The notes beneath the pieces are model-generated. The model worked only from the letters and a program-made list of their open reading frames with translations. It was not told where the DNA came from and did no database searches. The translations under genes were made by a program, and so were the position numbers. A DNA stretch of 64,000 bases from Thalassobius sp002708925 (lineage in GTDB: Bacteria > Pseudomonadota > Alphaproteobacteria > Rhodobacterales > Rhodobacteraceae): the NCBI RefSeq assembly GCF_049803795.1, contig NZ_JBNAGJ010000002.1, positions 372,001-436,000 on the forward strand, written 5' to 3'. Shown piece after piece: positions 24,888 through 33,848 of the stretch (positions are counted from its first letter, which is position 1; the number at the start of each line of letters is the position of its first letter).

Positions 24888-26090
24888 ATGCGTGACGCAG
24901 TTATCGTTTCCACCGCCCGTACCCCGATCGGCAAGGCCTATCGCGGCGCGTTCAACAACACCTCGGCGCAGGAGCTGATCGGCCATGCCGTCAGTAACGC
25001 CGTCAGCCGCGCAGGGCTGGACGGGTCCGAAATCAGCGATTGCGTGATTGGTGCGGCGATTCAGCAGGGCTCGACCGGGGGGAATATCGGCCGTCAGGCG
25101 GTGATCCGCGCGGGCCTGCCCGTCACCATTGGCGGCATGTCGATGGACCGCCAATGCGCCAGCGGCATGATGGCCATCGCCACCGCAGCCAAACAGGTCA
25201 TCCATGACGGCATGGACATCTGCATCGGGGGCGGCGTGGAATCCATCAGCCTGGTGCAGAACCAGAAAATGCGGATGGACTGGCTGGCCGATCCCTGGAC
25301 CAAGGAACACAAGCCCTCGCTATATATGTCCATGCTGGAAACCGCTGAAATCGTCGCGGATCGCTATAACGTCAGCCGCGAGGATCAAGACGCCTATGCC
25401 CTGCAATCGCAGCAGCGCACCGCAGCCGCGCAGGACGCAGGCAAGTTCGATGACGAGATCGTGCCGCTGACCAGCACCATGGGCGTGATGGACAAGGAAA
25501 CCAAAGAGGTTTCGTTCAAAGAGGTGACGCTGACCAGGGACGAAGGCAACCGCCCCGGCACCACGCTGGAAAACCTGCAATCTCTGGCGCCCGTGTTCAA
25601 GGACGGCCAGGCCGTGCAGGAAGGCAAGTTCATCACCGCCGGCAATGCCAGCCAGCTGTCCGACGGGGCCTCGGCCTCGGTCATCATGGAGGCAAAGATG
25701 GCCGAGCAACGCGGACTACAGCCGCTGGGCCGCTATGTTGGCGTGATGGCCGCCGGTCTGGAACCCGACGAAATGGGCATCGGCCCCATCTATGCCGTCC
25801 CCAAGCTGCTGGCCGCGCACGGGCTAAAGATGGACGACATCGGCCTGTGGGAACTGAACGAAGCGTTTGCCTGTCAGGTTCTGCATTCGGCCCGCGTGCT
25901 GGGCATCCCCGAGGATATTCTGAACGTGAACGGGGGGGCAATCTCGGTCGGGCACCCCTACGGTATGTCGGGTGCCCGTATGGTTGGCCACGCGCTGATC
26001 GAGGGCAAACGCCGCGGGGCCAAATACGTTGTCTGCACCATGTGTGTGGGCGGCGGCATGGGCGCTGCCGGCCTGTTCGAAGTCCTATAA
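24888..26090 (+). CDS. Acetyl-CoA acyltransferase (thiolase)
   Basis: Thiolase of 400 residues catalysing CoA-dependent cleavage of a 3-oxoacyl-CoA. The nucleophile Cys90 is in DRQCASGMM, the second-region motif NEAFACQ lies near 325, His356 is in GGAISVGHPYGMSGAR, and Cys386 is in TMCVGGGMG. These are the three catalytic sites of a degradative thiolase. It closes the beta-oxidation cycle for the operon: two ACADs, MaoC, SDR, thiolase. The N-terminus MRDAVIVSTARTPIGKA is standard. Confidence 0.93.
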   Translation: MRDAVIVSTARTPIGKAYRGAFNNTSAQELIGHAVSNAVSRAGLDGSEISDCVIGAAIQQGSTGGNIGRQAVIRAGLPVTIGGMSMDRQCASGMMAIATAAKQVIHDGMDICIGGGVESISLVQNQKMRMDWLADPWTKEHKPSLYMSMLETAEIVADRYNVSREDQDAYALQSQQRTAAAQDAGKFDDEIVPLTSTMGVMDKETKEVSFKEVTLTRDEGNRPGTTLENLQSLAPVFKDGQAVQEGKFITAGNASQLSDGASASVIMEAKMAEQRGLQPLGRYVGVMAAGLEPDEMGIGPIYAVPKLLAAHGLKMDDIGLWELNEAFACQVLHSARVLGIPEDILNVNGGAISVGHPYGMSGARMVGHALIEGKRRGAKYVVCTMCVGGGMGAAGLFEVL

Positions 26091-26129
26091 CATACGGGGG
26101 CGTATCCCCCCGGCCAATCGGAAAGACTC

Positions 26130-26798
26130 ATGCCCGAACTTTACCTGATCCGCCATGCCCAAGCCTCGTTCGGGGCCGCAAATTACGATGTTCTGTCTGA
26201 TCTGGGGCATCAGCAATCCTTTGAACTGGGCAAGGCCCTGGCACGTCAGGGCGTGCAGCCGGACACCCTGTTTATCGGGGCGCAGCGCCGCCACCGCGAA
26301 ACGCTGGAGGGAATCCTGAAGGGCATGGGGCGCGATCCTGCCGAAGCCTCGATCCTGCCGGGGCTGAACGAGTTCGACTTCAAGAACCTGCTGGACGCCC
26401 ACTATGCGGACCGCCCCGCCCCCGAGAACATGCATTCCGAACGCAAATCGCATTTCCGGACGCTGCGCGACACGGTGCTGGCCTGGCAACGCGACGAGAT
26501 TCGCAATCCCCCGGAAACCTGGGCCGCGTTTGCGGCACGGGTCGAGGCCTCGCGTCAGGCGATCACCGCCAGCGGCGGGCAGACGATCGTCGCGGTCAGC
26601 TCGGGTGGGGCGATCGGACAGATGATTGCCTCGGTTCTGGACGCCCCCTCTGAACAGCAGATCAAGCTGCAATTGCAGATGAAAAACTGCGCCGTGAACC
26701 GCTTTGTCTTTTCTGAACGCAGCTTCTACCTGCACGGTTTCAACGAAACGCCGCATATCACGGCGGCCAATTCCGACCCCTTGCTGACCTATAGCTGA
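26130..26798 (+). CDS. Histidine phosphatase family protein (PGAM-like)
   Basis: A 222-residue member of the phosphoglycerate mutase/phosphatase superfamily. The phosphorylated histidine His9 is in LIRHAQASFG, with the partner arginines in AQRRHRETLEG and the second histidine region in VAVSSGGAIG. The second catalytic His of the usual SHG motif reads SSG here, so activity may be altered. It lies in the same operon as a small-molecule kinase (10-bp gap), which raises the idea of a phosphorylation/dephosphorylation pair on an acyl substrate; that is inference. Confidence 0.8.
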   Translation: MPELYLIRHAQASFGAANYDVLSDLGHQQSFELGKALARQGVQPDTLFIGAQRRHRETLEGILKGMGRDPAEASILPGLNEFDFKNLLDAHYADRPAPENMHSERKSHFRTLRDTVLAWQRDEIRNPPETWAAFAARVEASRQAITASGGQTIVAVSSGGAIGQMIASVLDAPSEQQIKLQLQMKNCAVNRFVFSERSFYLHGFNETPHITAANSDPLLTYS

Positions 26799-26807
26799 GG
26801 AGCGCCC

Positions 26808-27842
26808 ATGACACAAACTGACCCAACCAAGCTGGATACCGACGCCGTTGCCGCCTATCTGACCGGCAAGATACCGGGTTTTACCGGCCCCGTAGAGGCG
26901 CAAAAATTCAACGTCGGCCAGTCCAACCCGACTTTTCGGCTGATCACCCCCGCTGGCACCTATGTGCTGCGGCGCAAACCGCCCGGCGTGCTGCTGAAAT
27001 CGGCCCATGCGGTGGATCGCGAATTCCGTGTGCAACATGCCCTGCAAAACACAGATGTCCCCGTCGCCAGAATGTACCACCTGTGCGAGGACGACGATGT
27101 CATCGGCTCGGCCTTTTACGTGATGGAGGAAGTGCAGGGCCGGCATTTCAATGACCCCCGCCTGAACGAACTGACCACCCCAGAGCGCCGCCCAATTCAG
27201 GACGCGATGAACCGCGTGCTGGCCGCGATCCACAATGTCGATCTGCCCGCCGTCGGCCTGTCCGATTATGGCCCCCAGGGCAATTATTATCGCCGTCAGA
27301 TCGACCGCTGGACAAAACAATACCGGGCCTCGGAAACCGATCACCTGCCCGTCATGGAAGAGCTGATCTCCTGGCTGAACGGCAATATCCCCCCCGAGGA
27401 CGGGCAGCGCACGCTGGTGCACGGCGACTATCGGATCGACAATATGCTGTTCCGTCAGGACCGGCCTGAAATCGCCGCGGTTCTGGATTGGGAACTGTCC
27501 ACCACCGGCCATCCCTATGCGGATCTGGCTGCCGTGATCATGCAATGGATGATGCCTCCGGGCACCGATGGGCGCGGGCTGGCTGGGGTTGACCGCCAGG
27601 CCCACGGGCTGATGAGCGACCAGGAATTCATTGACGCCTATTGCGCCCGTCGCGGACTGCCGGGTGTGGATAAATTCGGCTTCTATCTGGCGTTTACCTT
27701 CTTCCGGATGGCCGCGATCATCCAGGGGGTTTATAAACGCGCGCTGGACGGAAATGCCTCGGATCCCGAGCGCGGCAAAGCGCTTGGCAGTTATGTTCAG
27801 ATGTTCGCCGGGCACGGGCTGGACGCGGGCAAAACGGTGTAA
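26808..27842 (+). CDS. Phosphotransferase family protein (APH fold, ACAD10/11 kinase-domain type)
   Basis: Kinase-like protein of 344 residues with an aminoglycoside-phosphotransferase fold. It has the nucleotide-site YVLRRKPPG (54-62), the catalytic loop VHGDYRIDNML (204-214; Asp207, Asn212) and the metal-binding LDWELSTTGHP (Asp227). This version matches the kinase domain of mammalian ACAD10/ACAD11 and the bacterial LvaA-type enzymes that phosphorylate the 4-hydroxyl of 4-hydroxyacyl-CoAs. Its place beside ACADs, MaoC and thiolase supports that role. A general APH-type kinase for another metabolite cannot be excluded. Confidence 0.82.
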   Translation: MTQTDPTKLDTDAVAAYLTGKIPGFTGPVEAQKFNVGQSNPTFRLITPAGTYVLRRKPPGVLLKSAHAVDREFRVQHALQNTDVPVARMYHLCEDDDVIGSAFYVMEEVQGRHFNDPRLNELTTPERRPIQDAMNRVLAAIHNVDLPAVGLSDYGPQGNYYRRQIDRWTKQYRASETDHLPVMEELISWLNGNIPPEDGQRTLVHGDYRIDNMLFRQDRPEIAAVLDWELSTTGHPYADLAAVIMQWMMPPGTDGRGLAGVDRQAHGLMSDQEFIDAYCARRGLPGVDKFGFYLAFTFFRMAAIIQGVYKRALDGNASDPERGKALGSYVQMFAGHGLDAGKTV

Positions 27843-27845
27843 CCC

Positions 27846-28244
27846 ATGGATCCTGCCCTGTCCGAAGACCCCTATGCCCTGCAACGTCACCTTGGTTTTG
27901 AAATCACCGAATGGCGGCGGGATTTTGCACGGGTCGAGCTGCCCATTCGCCCGCATTTGGGAAATCGCTATGGCATCCCGCATGGCGGGGTTTTCGCTAC
28001 GATTCTGGATACGGCCATGGGGTTCTGCGGCTGCTACACGGGCTCGGCCACAGAGAAGAAACTGGCGATGACCCTCTCGCTGACCGTCAATTACGAGGCC
28101 CAGGCCAGAGGAAAGCTGCTGATTTGCGAAGGCCGCCGTACGGGTGGAGGCCGCCGCACGTTCTTTGCCGAGGGCACGATTTGTGACGAGCTGGGCACAC
28201 GAATCGCGGCTGGCACCGGGGTGTTCCGTGTCCGTGGCACCTAG
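27846..28244 (+). CDS. PaaI family hot-dog thioesterase
   Basis: A 132-residue hot-dog protein. NRYGIPHGGVFATILDTAMGF carries the GxxHGG-type catalytic helix of PaaI/YdiI thioesterases, and KKLAMTLSLTVNYEAQARGKLLICEGR forms the following strands. It would release CoA from a short, medium or aromatic acyl-CoA, perhaps to recycle CoA from dead-end intermediates. Its start lies 3 bp after the kinase stop. Confidence 0.85.
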   Translation: MDPALSEDPYALQRHLGFEITEWRRDFARVELPIRPHLGNRYGIPHGGVFATILDTAMGFCGCYTGSATEKKLAMTLSLTVNYEAQARGKLLICEGRRTGGGRRTFFAEGTICDELGTRIAAGTGVFRVRGT

Positions 28245-28266
28245 GAATTTCGAACAGGAGGAAACC

Positions 28267-29301
28267 ATGACTGATACAATGCACCGCGTGGTGTTGGCCC
28301 GCCGCCCCAAGGGCGAACCCGTCCACGCCGATTTCCGTTTTGAAGAGGTCTCGATGCCCGTTCCGGGCGACGGCGAGGTTCTGGTCCGCGTGACTCACAT
28401 GTCGCTGGATCCTTACATGCGCGGGCGTATGGATGACGCGAAATCCTACGCCGTTCCGGTAGAACTGAACGCCACAATGGAGGGCGGCGCCGTGGGCGAG
28501 GTCATTGCCTCAAACCACCCGAAATTCACCCCCGGCGACACCGTGTTCGGCATGTTCGGCTGGGCCTCGCACGGGTGTCTGCCCGGCAATCAGCTGAACA
28601 AAATCGACCCATCCGTGCCCTCAACCGCGGCGCTGGGGGTACTGGGGATGCCGGGCTTTACCGGCTGGTTCGGACTGATGGAATATGGCCGCCCGAAAGA
28701 GGGCGAAACCCTGGTCGTCGCAGCCGCCACGGGGCCTGTGGGCTCGATGGTTGGGCAGATGGCCAAGCACCTGGGCCTGCGCGTCGTCGGCATTGCCGGG
28801 GGCGCGAAAAAATGCGCTCTGGCCAGGGACGAATTCGGATTTGATGAATGTCTGGATCACCGCGACTATGCCGACGCCAAAGAGCTGCGCGCCGCCCTGG
28901 CCCAGGCCTGCCCGGATGGCGTGGACATCTATTTTGAAAACGTCGCGGGCAAGGTTCTGGAGGCCGTCCTGCCCCTGATGAACGTCGGCGGGCGCATTCC
29001 TCTGTGTGGTATGATCGCGTGGTATAATGCCGGGGCGCTGGGGGGTGACATGACCGGCACCAAGGACAATCTGCCCAAGATGTGGCGCACAATTCTGGTG
29101 AATCGCCTGCATGTGCATGGCTTCATCATCTCGGATCATTTCAACCGCCTGCCCGAGTTTCTGGCCAGCGCCGGCCCGCTGGTCGCGCAGGGGAAAATCA
29201 AGTTCATCGAGGATGTTGCCGAAGGGCTGGAAAACGCCCCCGACGCCTTTATGAACATGCTGCGCGGGGGTAATTTCGGCAAACAGATCGTCAAGATTTA
29301 A
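28267..29301 (+). CDS. NADP-dependent oxidoreductase (MDR, leukotriene B4 12-HD/CurA type)
   Basis: Zinc-free MDR reductase of 344 residues. The ATG at 28267 with AGGAGG upstream is preferred over earlier in-frame starts within the previous gene. Motifs are LDPYMRGRMDDAKSY, MEGGAVGEVIASNHP, the nucleotide loop ETLVVAAATGPVGSMVGQMAK, and DIYFENVAGKVLEAVLPLMN, which together mark the prostaglandin/2-alkenal reductase family. It reduces alpha-beta double bonds of enones or enals with NADPH. It is the last gene of the operon and is followed by a strong terminator. Confidence 0.9.
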   Translation: MTDTMHRVVLARRPKGEPVHADFRFEEVSMPVPGDGEVLVRVTHMSLDPYMRGRMDDAKSYAVPVELNATMEGGAVGEVIASNHPKFTPGDTVFGMFGWASHGCLPGNQLNKIDPSVPSTAALGVLGMPGFTGWFGLMEYGRPKEGETLVVAAATGPVGSMVGQMAKHLGLRVVGIAGGAKKCALARDEFGFDECLDHRDYADAKELRAALAQACPDGVDIYFENVAGKVLEAVLPLMNVGGRIPLCGMIAWYNAGALGGDMTGTKDNLPKMWRTILVNRLHVHGFIISDHFNRLPEFLASAGPLVAQGKIKFIEDVAEGLENAPDAFMNMLRGGNFGKQIVKI

Positions 29302-29309
29302 GCGAAATA

Positions 29310-29343
29310 AAAACCCCGGCAGCATCAGTCTTGCCGGGGTTTT
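29310..29343. terminator. Bidirectional terminator between convergent operons
   Basis: Perfect 12-bp stem AAAACCCCGGCA / TGCCGGGGTTTT with a 10-nt loop, A-run and T-run on the two sides. It lies between the MDR stop (29301) and the end of the leftward ACAD gene (29362). Confidence 0.92.
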
Positions 29344-29361
29344 CTGTTTATAGTGAACGGC

Positions 29362-30435
29362 TTAGGCCGCAGCGTTGCCCGCCATCACGCGGCTAAGGTG
29401 GTAATCCGTATCCCCCAGCTGCGCGTCCAGCATGATCAGGCGCTTGGCGTAATGCGACACCGGATATTCCCAGGTCATCGCGATTCCGCCATGCATCTGG
29501 ATTGCCTCTTCGGCCACCAGCCGCGCCGCGCGTCCGATCAGGTTTTTCGCCATGGACGCATAGCGCGAGGCCTCATCGCCACCCAGTTCGGCCGCGGCCT
29601 TGATGGTGATCGAGCGCGCCTGCTCGATCTCGGTCAGCATATCCACGGCACGGTGCTGCAACACCTGAAATTTGCCGATCGGAATGCCGAACTGTTTGCG
29701 CTGTTTCAGGTAATCCACAGTGATCGCATGGGTGACATCCATCGCGCCCACGGCCTCGGCGCACAGGGCGACGATTCCAGCGTTGATCGCATCCTCCAGC
29801 GCCTGCGCCGCGTCCGCAATCAACAGTGTGGCCGGAGTGTCATCCAGCAGCAGCTCGGCCGCGCCGGCACCGTCGATCATCGCATATCCGGTGACACTGG
29901 CATCGGCGGCCTGCACCTGGAACAGGGCCAGCGAACCATTCAGCCGGGCGGCCACCAGAACGACATCCGCAACCTGCCCGCCATACACGGTGCTTTTGCG
30001 CCCCGACAGGGTATAGGCATCCCCGGCACCCGTCGCTGTGCAGGCGATCTGATCCAGCTCATACGCAGCATCCAGTTCCGAGATCGCAACAGCGTATTTC
30101 GTGGCACCGGACAGCAGGGCCTCTTGATCCGCACCTGCCGCAGTCAGCAGACGCGACGCCATGCAGGCCCCCAGGATGGGTTCGGGGGTAATCTGACGGC
30201 CCAGAGCCTCGAACACCACCGAGATGTCGAAACCAGTACCGCCCATGCCGCCAGCCTCTTCCGGGGCCAGCGCGAAAAGCGTGCCCAGCTCGGCCATAGC
30301 CTCCCATTTGGCGGGGTCGTGGAACGGCGCGGCATACGCTACCGTATTGCGATGTTCCACCGGGTATTGATCGGCCAGGAAACGGGTCAACGTGTCCGCC
30401 AGCATCTGGCGGTCTTCGGTCAGGTTAAAGTCCAT
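29362..30435 (-). CDS. Acyl-CoA dehydrogenase family protein (small partner, pair 2)
   Basis: A 357-residue ACAD beginning MDFNLTEDRQMLADTLTRFLADQYP. The C-terminal half shows HAITVDYLKQRKQFGIPIGKFQVLQHRAVDML and QMHGGIAMTWEYPVSHYAKRLIML, typical of small FadE-type subunits. No EGT-type glutamate is visible near the end. It follows the 395-residue ACAD with a single-base gap, repeating the long-plus-short layout at 20325-22645. It is the last gene of the leftward operon. Confidence 0.87.
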   Translation of the reverse strand: MDFNLTEDRQMLADTLTRFLADQYPVEHRNTVAYAAPFHDPAKWEAMAELGTLFALAPEEAGGMGGTGFDISVVFEALGRQITPEPILGACMASRLLTAAGADQEALLSGATKYAVAISELDAAYELDQIACTATGAGDAYTLSGRKSTVYGGQVADVVLVAARLNGSLALFQVQAADASVTGYAMIDGAGAAELLLDDTPATLLIADAAQALEDAINAGIVALCAEAVGAMDVTHAITVDYLKQRKQFGIPIGKFQVLQHRAVDMLTEIEQARSITIKAAAELGGDEASRYASMAKNLIGRAARLVAEEAIQMHGGIAMTWEYPVSHYAKRLIMLDAQLGDTDYHLSRVMAGNAAA

Positions 30436-30436
30436 C

Positions 30437-31624
30437 TCACAGCTCCAGCATGGTCTTGGTCAGGATGTTGCGCTGAATCTCGTTCGATCCACCGAAAATC
30501 GAGGTCTTACGGTTGTTGAAATACCGCGCCGCATTGTGGGCGGTATCGGACGGGCCGAACATCATATTGCCGTCGTTGATATAACCTGGGAAAGGCGCGG
30601 CGGCCGGTCCCAACGCGCGGCGCGCCAGATCCTTTAGTTCCTGATGGATCACCGTGCCCTTGATTTTCAGGATCGAGGTTTCAGGCCCCGGCGCCCCCTG
30701 CTGCTGCGCCTTGAACAGCATCCGCAGGTTGGTGATCTTCATCGCCTCCAGATCAATCTCGGCCTGAGCGATGCGCGCGGCGAACAGGGGATCCTGGATC
30801 AGCGGCTTACCGCCCCGCATCGTTTTACGCGCCAGTGCCTTGACCTCTTCCAGCGCCTGCATGGAAAAGCCAACGCCGGCGATCCCGGTGCGTTCATGCG
30901 TCAGCAGGTATTTGGCGATGGTCCAGCCTTTGTTTTCCTGCCCCACCAGATTGCCATAGGGCACGCGGACGTCGGTGAAAAACACCTCGTTTACCTCGTG
31001 GCCGCCTTCGATCAGCTTGATCGGGCGCACCTCGATCCCCGGCGTGGCCATGTCCACCAGAATAAAGCTGATCCCTTCTTGCTGTTTGGCATCCGGATCG
31101 GTGCGGCACAGGCAGAAAATCCAATCCGCGTGCTGGCCCAGCGTCGTCCAGGTTTTCTGGCCGTTGATCACCCATTCGTCGCCCTCGCGCACCGCACGGG
31201 TTTTCAGCGAGGCCAGATCCGAGCCCGCGCCTGGCTCTGAGTAGCCCTGACACCACCAGTCCGTCCCGTCCAGAATGCGCGGCAGATAATGGTCCTGCTG
31301 TTCCTTGCTGCCGAATTTTTGCAGCACCGGCCCCAACATCGACAGGCCGAATGGCACGATCCGAGGGGCATAGGCGCGGCAGCATTCCTCCTCAAAAATG
31401 TGCTTTTGCACCGGGCTCCAGCCGGGGCCGCCGAACTCTTTGGGCCAGATGGTGGCCAGCCAGCCCTTGGCGTTCAGAATGGCGTGCCATTCCTCCATGA
31501 TCGGTTTGGTCAGTTCGGCGCCTTCGCGCACCGCATCCGAGATGTGTTTGGGCAGATTTTCCGCCAGATACGCCCGGACTTCGTCGCGAAATGCGATGTC
31601 CTCGGCAGAGTAACTCAGATCCAT
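30437..31624 (-). CDS. Acyl-CoA dehydrogenase family protein (large partner, pair 2)
   Basis: A 395-residue ACAD. Visible are GWLATIWPKEFGGPGWS, the substrate/FAD loop CQGYSEPGAGSDLASLKTRA, GQKTWTTLGQHADWIFCLCRTD, and the C-terminal TSIFGGSNEIQRNILTKTML. Where the pair-1 protein has IEGG this one has IFGG (Phe377), as in many bacterial FadE proteins whose catalytic glutamate lies elsewhere. It starts 13 bp after the fused hydratase/dehydrogenase stop. It shares length and motif order with the 20325 protein, so the two pairs probably arose from a common two-gene ancestor and serve different acyl chains. Confidence 0.88.
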   Translation of the reverse strand: MDLSYSAEDIAFRDEVRAYLAENLPKHISDAVREGAELTKPIMEEWHAILNAKGWLATIWPKEFGGPGWSPVQKHIFEEECCRAYAPRIVPFGLSMLGPVLQKFGSKEQQDHYLPRILDGTDWWCQGYSEPGAGSDLASLKTRAVREGDEWVINGQKTWTTLGQHADWIFCLCRTDPDAKQQEGISFILVDMATPGIEVRPIKLIEGGHEVNEVFFTDVRVPYGNLVGQENKGWTIAKYLLTHERTGIAGVGFSMQALEEVKALARKTMRGGKPLIQDPLFAARIAQAEIDLEAMKITNLRMLFKAQQQGAPGPETSILKIKGTVIHQELKDLARRALGPAAAPFPGYINDGNMMFGPSDTAHNAARYFNNRKTSIFGGSNEIQRNILTKTMLEL

Positions 31625-31637
31625 TCATTCCCCTCCG

Positions 31638-33731
31638 TTATGAATTCAGATCGGCAAAAGTGGTGCCATCATCGGCCATTTTTTGCAGCAGCGCCGGCAC
31701 CTGCCAGTAGCGGCTGTCCTCTTTCGCGTATTCGGTGATGCGGCGGACCAGCTCGGCCGCGCCGATGGTGTCTGCGTAATGCAGCGGGCCACCCCGATGA
31801 CGCGGAAAGCCGTAGCCGAACAGGAACACCATATCCACGTCCAGCGGGCGTTTAGCGGTGCCGTCTTCCACGACGCGGGTGGCCTCGACGATCATGGCGG
31901 TCATGTAGCGATCCACGATATCCTGATCCGAGAACGTCTGCGGGGTGATGCCTTTTTCGGCGCGCACCCCGTCGATGATTTTCGCAACCTCTGGGTTCGG
32001 AATGGGCGCGCCGTTGCCGTAGATGTAATAGCCCTGCCCGGTCTTGCGTCCGAACCAGCCGTTTTCGCAAATCCGATCAGCGACATCGCCGCCATACCGA
32101 TCCGCCGGGTCGCGCGTGTCTGCGGTGCGTTTACGGTTCGCCCAGCCAATGTCCAGGCCGGCCAGATCGCCCACTTTGTTAGGGCCCATGGCAAAGCCAA
32201 AGCCTTCCAAAGCGTCGTCCACCTGTTGCGGGCTGGCGCCATCCAGCACCAGATAGGACGCGGTTTTCAGGTAATGCGCCAGGATGCGATTGCCGATGAA
32301 GCCGTCGCAAACCTGCGCTAGAACACCGACTTTTTTCAACCGCTTAGCCAGCGCGAACCCGGTGGCCAGAACGTCGGGCGCGGTCTGAGCCCCCTGCACG
32401 ATTTCCAGCAGACGCATCACATGCGCAGGGCTAAAGAAGTGCAACCCCAGCACATCCTGGGGCCGGTCGGTGCAATCAGCAATATCGTTCACGTTCAGAT
32501 ACGACGTGTTCGAGGCCAGAATCGCGCCGTCCTTACAAATGGTGTTCAGCTTGCCAAAAATGTCCTTTTTGACGTCCATGCTTTCGAACACGGCCTCGAT
32601 CACCAGATCGACATCGGCCAGATCCTCCATGTTCAGCGAGGGCTGCAAACTGGCCAGCGCGGCGTCTTTTTTGGCCTCGCTCAGCTTGCCGCGTTTTACC
32701 CCGCCTTCCAGGTTTTTGGTGATGGTCGCAACGCCGCGGTCCAGACCGTCCTGGGCGACCTCAATCAGGCGCACGGGAATGCCGGCCATCAGGCAGGACG
32801 TCGCGATCCCCGACCCCATGGTGCCGCCGCCGATCACGCCGATCTTGTTAATCTCACGGGTGTTACCCTTGGCCTCGGGGATGCTGGAGACGGCGCGTTC
32901 GCCGAAAAACGCGTGGATCAGACCGGCGCGCTGCGGCGTCTGCATCGAGTCCCAGAACGCCTGACGCTCGATTTTCAGACCCTCGGTGCGCGGCAGATAC
33001 GAGGCGCGGACGGCCTCGACAATCTTATGCGGGGAAAACAGATGCGCTTGCTTGGCCTTCAGCATTGCGGCTGTTTCGTCCAGCGTTTTGTCATCCTTGG
33101 GCGTATCCAACGAGCACGTCGGGCGCGCGATCAGTTTTCCATCAATAATGTCCTGCGCGGCGGCCAGGGCCAGATCACGCGGATCGCCCGTTTCCAGACG
33201 ATCAATCAGGCCCTTTTCCAGCGCTTCCTGCGCGCCAACCATGCGGCCCGACAGCGCCATATCCAGCGCCATGGGGATGCCCGCCAGACGCGGCACACGC
33301 TGCGTGCCACCGGCGCCGGGCAGCAGGCCCAGGTTGATCTCGGGCAGGCCAACGCGCAGGCCTTCGATACCCACACGCGCGTGCGCAGCCAGCCCCAGCT
33401 CCAGCCCGCCCCCCAGGGCGGTGCCGTGCATGATGGCGACAACCGGGATGTCACTGTCCTCGATCACATTATAAACGTCGGGCAGATGAGGCGTTTGAGG
33501 CGGCTTACCGAACTCGCGAATATCCGCGCCGGCGACAAAAGTCCGCCCCGCCGCATAGATCGCGATCGCCTTGGCGGTGTCTTGCTGGTTCAGCTGTTCG
33601 ATCGCCTCTTGCAGGCCCTGGCGCACGGGCTGCGCGGTTGCGTTCACCGGCGGATTATCAATGCAGACCAGCGCAATCTCGCCCGCATGTTCGATGGAAA
33701 TCAGGTCATTTACAGGGATTTTCGGAGCCAT
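31638..33731 (-). CDS. Bifunctional enoyl-CoA hydratase/3-hydroxyacyl-CoA dehydrogenase (FadJ/FadB-like)
   Basis: Beta-oxidation multifunctional enzyme of 697 residues. The N-terminal crotonase domain (about 1-190) has the oxyanion and catalytic stretches AGADIREFG, HGTALGGGLELGLAAHARVG and GLPEINLGLLPGAGGTQR. The middle NAD domain has IGVIGGGTMGSGIATSCLMAG (near 300) and LASNTSYLNVNDIA. The C-terminal 3HCDH domains follow (GLHFFSPAHVMRLLEIV, DGFIGNRILAHY). The ATG at 33731 is preferred over one 10 codons upstream because of the family start and its ribosome site. It is the first gene of an operon with the two ACADs and gives an (S)-route parallel to the MaoC/SDR set. Confidence 0.94.
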   Translation of the reverse strand: MAPKIPVNDLISIEHAGEIALVCIDNPPVNATAQPVRQGLQEAIEQLNQQDTAKAIAIYAAGRTFVAGADIREFGKPPQTPHLPDVYNVIEDSDIPVVAIMHGTALGGGLELGLAAHARVGIEGLRVGLPEINLGLLPGAGGTQRVPRLAGIPMALDMALSGRMVGAQEALEKGLIDRLETGDPRDLALAAAQDIIDGKLIARPTCSLDTPKDDKTLDETAAMLKAKQAHLFSPHKIVEAVRASYLPRTEGLKIERQAFWDSMQTPQRAGLIHAFFGERAVSSIPEAKGNTREINKIGVIGGGTMGSGIATSCLMAGIPVRLIEVAQDGLDRGVATITKNLEGGVKRGKLSEAKKDAALASLQPSLNMEDLADVDLVIEAVFESMDVKKDIFGKLNTICKDGAILASNTSYLNVNDIADCTDRPQDVLGLHFFSPAHVMRLLEIVQGAQTAPDVLATGFALAKRLKKVGVLAQVCDGFIGNRILAHYLKTASYLVLDGASPQQVDDALEGFGFAMGPNKVGDLAGLDIGWANRKRTADTRDPADRYGGDVADRICENGWFGRKTGQGYYIYGNGAPIPNPEVAKIIDGVRAEKGITPQTFSDQDIVDRYMTAMIVEATRVVEDGTAKRPLDVDMVFLFGYGFPRHRGGPLHYADTIGAAELVRRITEYAKEDSRYWQVPALLQKMADDGTTFADLNS

Positions 33732-33806
33732 GTTTCTCTTTCCGTTCTGACTTTTGAACAAGAGGATATGGCCGTCTCCACTGCGGGCGTCTCCTCCTTC
33801 GCATGC

Positions 33807-33835
33807 AAACTAATTCGTCGCAAAAGAGGCGTCAA
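33807..33835 (-). promoter_or_regulatory. Putative promoter of the hydratase/dehydrogenase operon
   Basis: Minus-strand TTGACG (33835-33830), 17-bp spacer, TAGTTT (33812-33807), 76 bp before the start at 33731. The shared motif site 2 lies 14 bp upstream of the -35 box. Confidence 0.4.
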
Positions 33836-33848
33836 CTTGTGGAATTAG

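Noticed and set aside
26085..28310. A 741-codon open frame on the minus strand opposite three operon genes
   Set aside because: Same pattern of GC-driven antisense openness; PGAM, kinase and thioesterase motifs are on the plus strand with proper ribosome sites.
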